Source: CAISCU01 sp943361925
GTDB lineage: Bacteria; Bacteroidota; Bacteroidia; UKL13-3
Length of the DNA: 64,000 nucleotides
NCBI GenBank assembly: GCA_943361925.1
Contig: CALRIT020000001.1
Coordinates: 338,026 to 402,025 of the forward strand
Direction: 5' to 3'
Under the pieces are notes generated by a model that was not told where the DNA came from, made no database searches, and saw only the letters and a list, made by a program, of their open reading frames with translations. Positions 18,386-27,002 of the stretch are shown piece after piece (the first letter of the stretch is position 1; the number at the start of each line of letters is the position of its first letter). A program made the translations under genes and the position numbers.

Positions 18386-19162
18386 TTAAGGACAAGTCAT
18401 TTCAAGATTAATTTCATCCTTATTTCCATCTTCTTCATAAATAAGTTTGGTTGGTTTTCCTGATGAATTAAACTCATATGTAAAGTTTACTATTGTCAAT
18501 CCTGTTTCTCCATCCTTTTGTGATTTGGGTAAATTTTTAGATTGAATGCCAGTAAAATCTATTGCAGCATCAGTACCTCCTAAAGCATTTGATTTATCAG
18601 TATAATATTCATAGTCGATAATATTAGTGGTATTGATACTACTCACTTCAATTTCTTTCGTCAGGTTTCCATTATTCCATGTATAGGTAGTTAGGTAGTT
18701 TGTTTTTCCTGCCGAACTATTATACTCATCTTGCTTTTCAATTAAGTTTCCAGCCGAGTTGTATTTATAGGTAGTCATTACTCCACTTGTTGCCGTAGTT
18801 GGATCTTGTGCCTGATAATAAATAATTATACTTGATGTTACCCTACCACTTGAATTTAGAACATACTCGCCCTTTTCTCTTCCACTTGTATTTGAATACC
18901 TTGCCATACCAGTTTCATAAGTATAAGTATTGGTATTCATTAATTCACCCGATTGATATTCTTCAATTTTAGCAATTGTACCATTTGAATTATAAGTAAT
19001 TCTGGTATCACCATCTCCTTCGTAAAATCTGGTTACTTTACATCCTGTTAAATCTGGATAACCGATTGTGTCAGTTGATTTTGTTTCTTCTTTTTTACAA
19101 GACTGAAAACTCAGTCCAAACAGCAGAAATAGGGCAAAAGATTTAATTAATTTATTTTTCAT
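18386..19162 (-). CDS. YD-type lipoprotein, paralogue of the convergent neighbour
   Basis: Lipoprotein of 258 residues with start ATG at 19162 and lipobox SFQSC. An upstream TTG would add six residues before the signal peptide and is rejected. The sequence is organised in tyrosine-rich strand pairs (YNSNGTIAKIEEY, YKYNSAGNLIEKQDEY, YTWNNGNLTKE, YEFNSSGKPTKL), one more clearly formed repeat than its plus-strand relative. The gene lies head-to-head at its 3' end with that paralogue, which suggests an inverted duplication. It is unlikely to be enzymatic. The location downstream of dnaN, after dnaN's own terminator, has no obvious functional meaning. Confidence 0.78.
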   Translation of the reverse strand: MKNKLIKSFALFLLFGLSFQSCKKEETKSTDTIGYPDLTGCKVTRFYEGDGDTRITYNSNGTIAKIEEYQSGELMNTNTYTYETGMARYSNTSGREKGEYVLNSSGRVTSSIIIYYQAQDPTTATSGVMTTYKYNSAGNLIEKQDEYNSSAGKTNYLTTYTWNNGNLTKEIEVSSINTTNIIDYEYYTDKSNALGGTDAAIDFTGIQSKNLPKSQKDGETGLTIVNFTYEFNSSGKPTKLIYEEDGNKDEINLEMTCP

Positions 19163-19179
19163 ATTTAAAAATTTGGGCA

Positions 19180-19205
19180 AAAAAAATCCCTCGTAAAGAG
19201 GGATT
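19180..19205 (-). terminator. Rho-independent terminator of dnaN
   Basis: An 8-bp stem AATCCCTC / GAGGGATT with a GTAAA loop has a T-run on the minus strand. It lies 14 bp after the dnaN stop. Confidence 0.88.
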
Positions 19206-19218
19206 ATATAAATTACAT

Positions 19219-20340
19219 TTAGTAGTTGTTTAGCATCATTGGCATAATCAACATCAGCATTTCTTCTCCTGGCTCTTGTACCGATGGAACAATAACGCCG
19301 GCTCTGTTTGGTTGTGACATTTCTAATGTGACTTGCATGGCATCCATTGAATTCAACATTTCTAAAAAGTATTTAGAGTTGAAACCAATTTCCATATCCT
19401 CACCTTCGTATGCACATGTTAATTTTTCCTGTGCCTCATTTTCGAAATCAATATCTTCAGCACTGATAGTTAAATCACTGCCTGCAATTTTCATTCTTAT
19501 TTGATGAGTTGTTTTATTTGATGTAATCGAAACACGTTTTACAGACATCAATAACTCAGCTCTGTCAATCGTTAATTTGTTTGGATTTTCAGTTGGAATA
19601 ACTGCTTTGTAATCAGGATATTTTTCGTCGATTAAACGACAAATCAAACTTACTTCACCAAATTGGAAAAATGCATTTGAACGATTGAAGCTGATATTAA
19701 CTTCAGTATCATCTGTAGGCAATGCTGATTTTAATAAACTCAAAGCCTTTTTTGGAATGATGAAAGAATCTTCAACACCCGGTTTGATATCACTTCTTGA
19801 AATTCTAACCAATCTATTCGCATCTGTAGCAACAAAAGTGATGCTATTAGCAAATAATTGAACATAAACACCGGTAAGATTTAAACGTAATTCATCATTA
19901 CTACTAGCAAAAACAGACTTTACAATACCTTTATGAAGAACTTTTCCAGGAATTTTGAAAGTATTAACTTCTTCCAATTCTGGTGATTTAGGAAACTCTT
20001 CACCTTTTTGAGCTGTTAATTTAAATCTACCTGATTCATACTTAATTTCAACAAAACCCTTTTCAATATTAATTGAAAAAGCCAATGGTTGATCTGGCAA
20101 TGATTTTAACAACTCCATGGTTGTTTTTGAAGGAATTGCAATAGAAACATCCTCTTTAGAATCAACTTTGATGCTTGTGCTCATTGTTGTTTCTAAATCT
20201 GTTGATGAAATATGTAATACACCATCCTTAATATCAAACAAAAAATTGTTCAAAATAGGAATAATCGGCTTTGCTACTACCACTCCATCGATGTAAGACA
20301 AATGTCTCAACAATACACTACTATTAACTATAAATTTCAT
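19219..20340 (-). CDS. dnaN: DNA polymerase III beta sliding clamp
   Basis: Ring-shaped processivity factor that holds DNA polymerase III on DNA. The 373 residues form the three-domain clamp. Visible signatures are LRLNLTGVYVQ, the central FVATDANRLVRI near residue 185, RLIDEKYPDYKAVIP near 250, and the C-terminal MLMLIMPMML, which replaces the usual PM(R/K)L ending. The gene stands alone, not next to dnaA or recF, with its own promoter and terminator. Confidence 0.97.
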   Translation of the reverse strand: MKFIVNSSVLLRHLSYIDGVVVAKPIIPILNNFLFDIKDGVLHISSTDLETTMSTSIKVDSKEDVSIAIPSKTTMELLKSLPDQPLAFSINIEKGFVEIKYESGRFKLTAQKGEEFPKSPELEEVNTFKIPGKVLHKGIVKSVFASSNDELRLNLTGVYVQLFANSITFVATDANRLVRISRSDIKPGVEDSFIIPKKALSLLKSALPTDDTEVNISFNRSNAFFQFGEVSLICRLIDEKYPDYKAVIPTENPNKLTIDRAELLMSVKRVSITSNKTTHQIRMKIAGSDLTISAEDIDFENEAQEKLTCAYEGEDMEIGFNSKYFLEMLNSMDAMQVTLEMSQPNRAGVIVPSVQEPGEEMLMLIMPMMLNNY

Positions 20341-20425
20341 ATCTCTTATGTTCTATTTATAAAGCTCGATAAGCCTGCAATCTAATGAAGTATCGCTGCT
20401 TATTCAAAGATTATATCTCCAAAAA

Positions 20426-20456
20426 CAAAAATACATGGCCCTATTGGTGACTCCAA
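20426..20456 (-). promoter_or_regulatory. Bacteroidetes-type promoter of dnaN
   Basis: Read on the minus strand, a TTG at 20456-20454 is followed after 20 bases by TATTTTTG (20433-20426), an exact match to the -7 pattern TAnnTTTG. The start codon is about 85 bases downstream. Confidence 0.6.
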
Positions 20457-20684
20457 CACCAAGTTATTCACAATTTTGGCCGTATTAAGCTGATTGCTGA
20501 TTTAATTCAACACTTACAGCTGATTACAGTATTTTAAATCCTTATATTAATTTTTTGTATTTTAATCTTCGAACGAAATTAAAATTTAAACATGAAGTTT
20601 TTAAGGAATTCCCTAAATTTTGTAAGTTTCGTTTCTGCTTAAAAAATTAGCTTTTAATTCGAACTAAAACAATAAATTCGCCTT
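20457..20684. other. Non-coding spacer between dnaN promoter and chromate transporter
   Basis: AT-rich spacer between divergent genes; the whole gap, including the dnaN promoter, runs from 20341. I see no RNA gene and no long repeat. A 16-codon open frame at 20592-20642 is too short to support. Confidence 0.5.
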
Positions 20685-21872
20685 ATGACGGGGAAGCAGT
20701 TTAAGCATTTCAGACAAATCATTTTCCTTCTGGATATCTTGAAGTTAGCTTTAACTGCTTTTGGCGGACCACAGATTCATTTTACTCAATTTAGAAAACT
20801 TCTGGTTCAGAAAAAAAACTACCTCACAGAAGATGAATTGATTGAATTGAACTCATTGTGCAATATTCTACCCGGGCCTACTTCTACTCAAACGATTACA
20901 GCAATTGGATTTAAAATAGGTGGTCCAAAATTGGCTTTTTTAACCCTGGCTGTTTGGATTACTCCTGCTTGTTTATTGATGACAGCTTTCGCATTGTTAA
21001 TCTCAAATTTCCCGGGAACCTTACAATTAAGCTTTTTGAAGTACTTACAACCAATGGCTTCCGGCTTCATAATTTTTGCTGCCTATAAATTCACCCAGCT
21101 TTTTATTAACAAACCTTATCATTGGGTATTACTAATTTTCTCTACCTATTTAGGCATTATAATGGAAACTCCATTTATTTTTCCATTGATATTATTAGCA
21201 GGTGGACTAGTAAGTAGTTTTATCAATTCTAGAGGCAAAATCGAAAAAGTAAACCCTATTCAAAATATAAACTGGAGTAATTTGGTTCTGTTTTTTGGGA
21301 TATTTTTATTAGCTGCCGGATTGGGAATTTTAACCCAGGCAAAACCAATTCGACTTTTTGAAAATACATTCAGGTATGGTAGTTTGGTTTTTGGTGGTGG
21401 ACATGTGTTAATCCCCATGATGTACAATCAATTCGTTGATTACAAACATTATATTGAAGCAAGTCAATTTTTGGCCGGTGTAGGAATTCTTCAGGCAGTT
21501 CCAGGGCCTGTATTTAGTTTTTCAGCATTTGCAGGTGCTATGGCAATGCTGGATTCTGGTTTCAGCGGTCAGATTTTAGGCGCTGTTATTGGAAGTGTTG
21601 GTATATTTTTACCTGGAATTTTACTGATATTTTTCGTTTATCCTATTTGGAATCAGTTAAAAGATTATAGTCCTGTTAAAAACGCGATTGAAGGAATTAG
21701 TGCAGTTTCTGCCGGATTGGTAATTACTTCAGCTTATTTACTTTTTCTTCCTGTACAAATCAATGAAAACAATATGCTTGTTTTACTTTCAACATTATTT
21801 TTATTGCTGAGTACAAAGGTTCCTAGCCCGGTAATTGTTATTGGAACTTTATTAGCCGGAGTTTTGTTATAA
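20685..21872 (+). CDS. Chromate transporter family protein (two-domain)
   Basis: Inner-membrane protein of 395 residues of the CHR family, long form with two homologous halves. Each half begins with a similar segment: LKLALTAFGGPQIHF near residue 20, and FRYGSLVFGGGHVLIPMM near 230. Each continues with a loop containing CNILPGPTSTQ or GILQAVPGPVFSFSAF. Ten or so hydrophobic helices follow. Members export chromate with proton exchange or act in sulfate-related transport; the native substrate is uncertain. There is no chrB or other chromate gene nearby, so a resistance role is not shown. Confidence 0.92.
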   Translation: MTGKQFKHFRQIIFLLDILKLALTAFGGPQIHFTQFRKLLVQKKNYLTEDELIELNSLCNILPGPTSTQTITAIGFKIGGPKLAFLTLAVWITPACLLMTAFALLISNFPGTLQLSFLKYLQPMASGFIIFAAYKFTQLFINKPYHWVLLIFSTYLGIIMETPFIFPLILLAGGLVSSFINSRGKIEKVNPIQNINWSNLVLFFGIFLLAAGLGILTQAKPIRLFENTFRYGSLVFGGGHVLIPMMYNQFVDYKHYIEASQFLAGVGILQAVPGPVFSFSAFAGAMAMLDSGFSGQILGAVIGSVGIFLPGILLIFFVYPIWNQLKDYSPVKNAIEGISAVSAGLVITSAYLLFLPVQINENNMLVLLSTLFLLLSTKVPSPVIVIGTLLAGVLL

Positions 21873-21926
21873 ATTTGTTGTTACTATTTCGATTGTCATT
21901 CGTATTATGCGTAAAATATCAACTTA

Positions 21927-22574
21927 ATGCCTAAATCTTTAAAAATATTTATCCTTCTGTTTTCTTTTATTGGTTTTGCTAAACTTAATGCGCAAACTAC
22001 CAAGAGCGAAAAAAAAGAGCCTGAGTTGGTTCAGTTTACCGGTTTTGTTGTAAACATTGATAGTTCAAAAACATTACCTTATGTAACAATTAGAATTAAA
22101 GGCACAAACAAGGGCACTTATTCTGATATGCAAGGATATTTTTCATTTGTTGCAAAGAAGTCTGATGTAATCATCTTTTCATGTATTGGGTTTGAGCCAA
22201 GATATTTCAATATTCAAGAGAATTTGCCCGGTAATAAATTGAATTCGGTTATTACATTAGTTGAAGATACTTTCTTTTTACCTGAAATGGTTTATCGTCC
22301 TAATCCTACTCCGGAAGAGTTGGATTATATGTTTAGCAGAACAAAAATCCCAATGGATGAACTTACAATAGCTCAAAATAATTTAAGAAGAAAACCATCT
22401 GTTGATTTTGGAGAATTAGCAAATGATGCCTTGGCTAATTCATCATGGACATTCAATCAAACTGCTGATAGAGCTTATTATGCTGGGCAGGCACAACCTA
22501 TTCCGGTTTTAGATGTTTTTGCCTGGAATCAGTTTTTAAAATCTTTGAGTAAAAGTAAAAAGAAGAAAAAGTAA
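21927..22574 (+). CDS. Exported protein with carboxypeptidase-regulatory-like domain
   Basis: A protein of 215 residues with a signal peptide ending at KLNAQ. At about residues 37-105 it has a CarboxypepD_reg-like beta sandwich: FTGFVVNIDSSKTLPYVTIR, then GTYSDMQGYFSFVAKKSDVIIFSCIGFE. This is the same fold found at the N terminus of TonB-dependent receptors, here without a barrel. The C-terminal third has no recognisable domain and ends in a lysine-rich tail (SKSKKKKK). Small proteins of this kind are common in Bacteroidota envelopes; the partner is unknown. It converges on the ftsB-like gene with 7 bp between ends. Confidence 0.78.
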   Translation: MPKSLKIFILLFSFIGFAKLNAQTTKSEKKEPELVQFTGFVVNIDSSKTLPYVTIRIKGTNKGTYSDMQGYFSFVAKKSDVIIFSCIGFEPRYFNIQENLPGNKLNSVITLVEDTFFLPEMVYRPNPTPEELDYMFSRTKIPMDELTIAQNNLRRKPSVDFGELANDALANSSWTFNQTADRAYYAGQAQPIPVLDVFAWNQFLKSLSKSKKKKK

Positions 22575-22581
22575 TCGAATA

Positions 22582-22884
22582 TTATCGTTCAGAATTTTTA
22601 TCAATCATTACAAAAACATCCTCATCATCTCTTTTCATGAGGTATTTTTCTCTTGCAAATTTTTCCAGATTTTTATCTGAACCAAAAAGCTCTTCTTTTT
22701 CTTTCCTTAATCGGGCTATTTCTTCCCTGTAGAATTGATGTTTGGCTTCAACAGCCTTTAATTCCTGTTTGTATTTGTATTGATCAAATACAGAATTTCT
22801 TTCATTCAAAAGCAATAACAAAACAAAGGCAAAACTTGCCAAAAAGTATTTGTTTCTAATAATAGGCTTAATCCTGATTTTCAT
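22582..22884 (-). CDS. FtsB/DivIC-type septum formation initiator
   Basis: Small bitopic division protein of 100 residues. A single transmembrane helix (KYFLASFAFVLLLLLN, about residues 12-28) is followed by a coiled coil of about 40 residues (YREEIARLRKEKEELF) and the conserved ending NLEKFAREKYLMKRDDEDVFVM. That ending matches the AR-x-x-Y-xM motif of DivIC/FtsB proteins. It would act in the FtsQBL complex of the divisome. It lies downstream of eno, the same neighbourhood seen for ftsB in E. coli, with a terminator between the two. Confidence 0.88.
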   Translation of the reverse strand: MKIRIKPIIRNKYFLASFAFVLLLLLNERNSVFDQYKYKQELKAVEAKHQFYREEIARLRKEKEELFGSDKNLEKFAREKYLMKRDDEDVFVMIDKNSER

Positions 22885-22890
22885 GAGTTG

Positions 22891-22918
22891 AAAAAGGCTC
22901 CGGTAAACCGGAGCCTTT
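22891..22918 (-). terminator. Terminator or attenuator between eno and the ftsB-like gene
   Basis: The inverted repeat AAAGGCTCCGGT / ACCGGAGCCTTT with a T-run on the minus strand lies in the 39-bp gap between eno and ftsB. The ftsB ATG is only nine bases behind it, so read-through must supply ftsB unless it has its own promoter. Confidence 0.82.
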
Positions 22919-22923
22919 AATAT

Positions 22924-24213
22924 TTAATTTGAATACTTAAATTCTTTTCCAGGGAAATAAGCTGTATGACCTAACTCCTCTTCAATTCTTAATAACTGAT
23001 TGTACTTAGCAATTCTATCAGTACGACTTGCTGAACCGGTTTTGATTTGACCACTGTTTAAAGCTACAGCTAAATCAGCAATTGTTGTATCTTCAGTTTC
23101 ACCACTTCTATGACTCATGATATTAGTATAAGCAGCTTTTGTAGCCATATTTACTGTATCAATCGTTTCAGTTAAAGAACCAATTTGATTTACTTTAACC
23201 AAGATAGAATTAGCAACGCCATCTTTAATTCCTTGTGATAAACGTTTTACATTGGTAACAAATAAATCATCACCAACCAATTGACATTTAGATCCAATTG
23301 CTTTTGTTAATTGCGCCCATCCATTCCAATCGTCTTCAGCACAACCATCTTCAATTGAAATAATTGGATATTTATTCACCCATTCTGTCCAATATGAAAC
23401 CATATCAGCAGGACTTAATTCACGTTTATCAGATTTTTTGAAAACGTATAATCCTTTTTTCTCATCCCAAAGCTCACTGGTAGCAGCATCCATAGCAATA
23501 TAGATATCTTTTCCAGGTTTGAAACCAGCTGCTTCAATTGCAGTTAAAACTGTTTCAATTGCTTCTTCGTTAGATTGAATATTTGGAGCGAATCCGCCTT
23601 CATCACCAACATTTGTTGAATAACCTTTTTTCTTCAAAACCGATTTCAAATGATGAAATACAGAAGTTCCCATTTGTAATGCTTCACTAAAAGTATCAGC
23701 ATTTGTTGGAACAATCATGAATTCTTGAAAATCGATTGCATTATCAGCATGTGCACCACCATTTAATATGTTCATCAATGGAATTGGTAATGTATTGGCA
23801 TTAACACCTCCGATATAACGATACAATGGCATATTACATTCGATAGCAGCAGCTTTTGCAGCAGCTAATGAAACTGCTAGAATTGCATTTGCACCTAATC
23901 TACCTTTGTTTTCAGTTCCATCCAATGCAATCATTGCACGGTCGATTTGGTTTTGTTCAAACACATCATAACCGATCAGCTTATCAGCAATTTCATCATT
24001 TACATTTTTAACGGCATTTAAAACACCTTTTCCCATGTAAACTTTTGCATCACCATCACGTAACTCAGCAGCTTCGTGAATTCCGGTTGATGCGCCTGAA
24101 GGAACAGCAGCTCTTCCTAATGCACCATCTTCAGTAATTACTTCAACTTCTACTGTAGGATTGCCCCTTGAATCCAATATCTGACGGGCGTGAATGTCAA
24201 TAATTGCGCTCAT
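22924..24213 (-). CDS. eno: Enolase
   Basis: Glycolytic enzyme converting 2-phosphoglycerate to phosphoenolpyruvate. The 429 residues have the usual length. Signatures are IHARQILDSRGNPTVEVEV at the start, AVPSGASTGIHEA, NILNGGAHADNAIDFQEFMI near residue 148, the acid-base residues in GDEGGFAPN, the metal ligands in SIEDGCAEDDW and VGDDLFVTN, and the late signature MSHRSGETED. The gene is followed by a terminator and then the divisome gene. Confidence 0.98.
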   Translation of the reverse strand: MSAIIDIHARQILDSRGNPTVEVEVITEDGALGRAAVPSGASTGIHEAAELRDGDAKVYMGKGVLNAVKNVNDEIADKLIGYDVFEQNQIDRAMIALDGTENKGRLGANAILAVSLAAAKAAAIECNMPLYRYIGGVNANTLPIPLMNILNGGAHADNAIDFQEFMIVPTNADTFSEALQMGTSVFHHLKSVLKKKGYSTNVGDEGGFAPNIQSNEEAIETVLTAIEAAGFKPGKDIYIAMDAATSELWDEKKGLYVFKKSDKRELSPADMVSYWTEWVNKYPIISIEDGCAEDDWNGWAQLTKAIGSKCQLVGDDLFVTNVKRLSQGIKDGVANSILVKVNQIGSLTETIDTVNMATKAAYTNIMSHRSGETEDTTIADLAVALNSGQIKTGSASRTDRIAKYNQLLRIEEELGHTAYFPGKEFKYSN

Positions 24214-24245
24214 TTTTGTTTATTTTAAATTTCAAAAATCTATCT

Positions 24246-25793
24246 TTAATCAATCGAAAATTTTATTGTTCCTAATTTGTATCCTAATTTAGTTTTATCA
24301 ATCCCCATCAACAACAATACTCCTACTCCATTTGAATCAATTTTGCTTAGTTGTGGATTAAAGTACAATGATCTTTCCAAATTCGATATGTCTTCAATAA
24401 CTCCTTTAGAAAATTTGCCTGTTGAACTTATCCCTACCCAGCTAACAATTGCAGTTTGTGGCTTTTGCACATTCATTGGTTTTGCAACAAAACTTGGATT
24501 TGTACCATCTGCTTTTTGGTTATCAATTACATCATTAAACAAAAAGTACATATTGCCTCCTATTTCAAAAGATAAAACCGAAGCAAAATCAGGATTGGTT
24601 TCAGTTAACTGATTTTGTCTTTGAATCATTTTTGACCAAACATATTTTCCATAAACATCTAAATTCACAAACAATACATTTCCTGTATTGCTGATATGTT
24701 TAGTTCCATTTAATGTTGACTCGTTTATTCTTAAGATAATATTTCCATTTTTCTTTACTTGAATATCACTTAAATAAAACTTCTTTAAAGGTTTGATTTC
24801 TTTTGATTTTGAATCAGAAAATTCTTCTGTTGAGGCTAAATAACTTCCTTCATTGTTATTGTCTAAACCAATCTCAATAGCATTATCTGTTTTGAAACTT
24901 TCTCTATCAACATTTTGAAAAAGCAATTTTACAGAGGCATCTGATTCATCTCTTGAAGCCAATGAAATCAAGATAAATTGGTTTTCATTCTGACAAAATT
25001 TCAAGTTTTTATCGGTGATACCCAAATCGATTTTTCTATACTCTTTGGTTTCGTAATTGTATTCAGCAATCTGGTTTTTAAACTCATTTTTTGCTTTACC
25101 AGGCGATGTATTTAAGAAAACTAAGTTTCCATTATCAGCACCAAATAATTGAGAAAATAAGATTTTTGAATCTTTGGTAACTGCTCCAATTTCTGATTCA
25201 AATATTTTTTGATATAAGCTGCTAAATACAATTACAATTGATTTGCTGTTTAATAAAATAGATTCAGTTTTCTGATCATATTGAAAATTGTATGAAACGA
25301 GGTATTTATCATTATCAAACAACTCAATATTATATGTTTCAAAACCCGGTTTTGTAGGCGATTCAGAATCTATTAATTGAGGTACTGAAAGTTCATTGCC
25401 TTCTAATCCAATTTCTTGTGTATAAAGTGCAATTTTTTTCTTTTCATCTAATCCCTGATAGAAAAACTGGAAGTGATCCTGATAGGTAAATGCTTTCAAA
25501 AATCCTGAACCTGCTTCTGGAATAATATCTTTTGAAAACATTAAATTATGAGAGCCATCAAATTTTAACAAGGTTAATCTTGTACAAATTTTTGATGTTT
25601 TATTCTGTGAATTAGAAAAATGTTTGATTAATGAATAATAATTTCCATTAATAGTACCCAAAATTTCGAATTCAGGAGCAGCGTCTGTAATTGTTAATCC
25701 TGCTTTTGTCCCCCAAGAAACTTTGGTTTTTTGAGCAGATATATCAGTAAAACCAATTAAAAACAGGGATAAAATAAGTAAAGTTTTTCTCAT
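24246..25793 (-). CDS. Exported protein of unknown function
   Basis: A protein of 515 residues with a signal peptide ending at DISAQ (about residue 20). I recognise no domain. The body is beta-rich with repeated strand-turn patterns such as KICTRLTLLKFDGSHNLMF, GYKLGTIKFSID and ANGNLVFLNTSPG-like turns, resembling a divergent beta-propeller that reports stored values. There is no lipobox and no T9SS sorting domain, so a periplasmic location is likely. It lies between carA and eno on the same strand, 25 bp from carA, and could be transcribed with carA. Confidence 0.62.
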   Translation of the reverse strand: MRKTLLILSLFLIGFTDISAQKTKVSWGTKAGLTITDAAPEFEILGTINGNYYSLIKHFSNSQNKTSKICTRLTLLKFDGSHNLMFSKDIIPEAGSGFLKAFTYQDHFQFFYQGLDEKKKIALYTQEIGLEGNELSVPQLIDSESPTKPGFETYNIELFDNDKYLVSYNFQYDQKTESILLNSKSIVIVFSSLYQKIFESEIGAVTKDSKILFSQLFGADNGNLVFLNTSPGKAKNEFKNQIAEYNYETKEYRKIDLGITDKNLKFCQNENQFILISLASRDESDASVKLLFQNVDRESFKTDNAIEIGLDNNNEGSYLASTEEFSDSKSKEIKPLKKFYLSDIQVKKNGNIILRINESTLNGTKHISNTGNVLFVNLDVYGKYVWSKMIQRQNQLTETNPDFASVLSFEIGGNMYFLFNDVIDNQKADGTNPSFVAKPMNVQKPQTAIVSWVGISSTGKFSKGVIEDISNLERSLYFNPQLSKIDSNGVGVLLLMGIDKTKLGYKLGTIKFSID

Positions 25794-25818
25794 AAATTAG
25801 ATTAGATGAAGGTACAAT

Positions 25819-26916
25819 CTAAAGCATTTTTATAAAATCATCAAACAAATACCTGCTATCCTCTGGTCCGGGTGCTGCTTCCGGGTGATATTGTACTGAA
25901 AAAGCTTTCTTTCCTTTTAATCTAATTCCTTCTACAGTATTGTCATTTAGGTTGATATGAGTTAACTCCACCAATGAATTATTTTTTATTTCATCCATTG
26001 AAACTGCAAACCCATGATTTTGGGAAGTAATCTCGCAATGACCGGTAATTATATTTTTTACAGGATGATTTAAACCTCTATGACCATTGTGCATTTTATA
26101 GGTCTTTAAACCTTGTGATTCAGATAAAATCTGATGTCCTAAACAAATTCCAAATAAAGGAATTCCGGCATCAACAATTTTCTTCACAGTTTCAACTGCA
26201 TAAGGCATCGCTCCAGGATCACCGGGTCCATTGCTAATCATAAATCCATCAGGATTAAATTTTAGCATTTCCTCAAAACTTGTATGAGCATTAAAAACAG
26301 CTAAATAACTATCTCTGGCTTCTAAACATCTCAAAATGTTCTTCTTAACTCCTAAATCTAAAACCGCAATTCTTTTAGAAGAGATATCAGAACCCATAAA
26401 ATAAGTCTGAGCTGTAGAAACACTGCTTGATAATTCCAATCCTTCCATTGATGGAACAGCATCTAACTCTTTCTTAAGTGTTTCTAAATCTTTTCCTTCA
26501 CTGGAAATGATTGCATTCATTGCTCCTTTGCTTCTTACATGAAGCACAAGCTCCCTTGTATCAATATCGGCAATACCAACCACATTGTTCAAAGCAAAAT
26601 AGTCTTGAACAGTTTGATCTGCTTGTTTTCTTGAATAAGGAACATTAAAGCTTTTGCAAACCAAGCCTGCAATTTTAATTGAATCAGATTCTTCTTCTAC
26701 AGGACTAATTCCATAGTTTCCAATATGAACATTGGTTTGAACCAGAATTTGACCTGAATAAGATGGGTCTGTGAAAATTTCTTGGTAACCGGTCATTCCT
26801 GTATTGAAGCAGATTTCGCCGGTGGTGGTGCCGATTTTGCCAATTGAGGTACCTGTAAAAACAGTTCCGTCTTTTAATAATAAAGTGGCAGGGAATTTGT
26901 TAACTGAACGATTCAA
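25819..26916 (-). CDS. carA: Carbamoyl-phosphate synthase small subunit
   Basis: Glutaminase subunit that supplies ammonia for carbamoyl phosphate in arginine and pyrimidine synthesis. The N-terminal CPSase domain reads LLLKDGTVFTGTSIG and NTGMTGYQEIFTDPSYSGQ. The C-terminal class I amidotransferase has the nucleophile Cys in FGICLGHQIL (about residue 258) and the catalytic His-x-Glu in QYHPEAAPGP near 344. The start is TTG at 26916, since no ATG is available. A canonical promoter lies ten or so bases upstream of the predicted transcript start. carB is not in the window. Confidence 0.96.
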   Translation of the reverse strand: MNRSVNKFPATLLLKDGTVFTGTSIGKIGTTTGEICFNTGMTGYQEIFTDPSYSGQILVQTNVHIGNYGISPVEEESDSIKIAGLVCKSFNVPYSRKQADQTVQDYFALNNVVGIADIDTRELVLHVRSKGAMNAIISSEGKDLETLKKELDAVPSMEGLELSSSVSTAQTYFMGSDISSKRIAVLDLGVKKNILRCLEARDSYLAVFNAHTSFEEMLKFNPDGFMISNGPGDPGAMPYAVETVKKIVDAGIPLFGICLGHQILSESQGLKTYKMHNGHRGLNHPVKNIITGHCEITSQNHGFAVSMDEIKNNSLVELTHINLNDNTVEGIRLKGKKAFSVQYHPEAAPGPEDSRYLFDDFIKML

Positions 26917-26933
26917 GTTAGTTTAGATTTGGG

Positions 26934-26965
26934 CAAAATTAGGCCTTTTCAAAAAAGTCACCAAA
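26934..26965 (-). promoter_or_regulatory. Canonical Bacteroidetes promoter of carA
   Basis: On the minus strand TTTG (26965-26962) and TAATTTTG (26941-26934) are separated by 20 bases, matching TTTG-N19/20-TAnnTTTG. The TTG start codon at 26916 follows after 17 bases, so the leader must be very short. Confidence 0.75.
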
Positions 26966-27002
26966 CTAAAATACTAACAATATTTAAATCAAATTGTGAA
27001 AA

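Noticed and set aside
20592..20642. 16-codon open frame upstream of the chromate transporter
   Set aside because: Too short, with no attenuator-like structure after it; chance is enough in AT-rich DNA.
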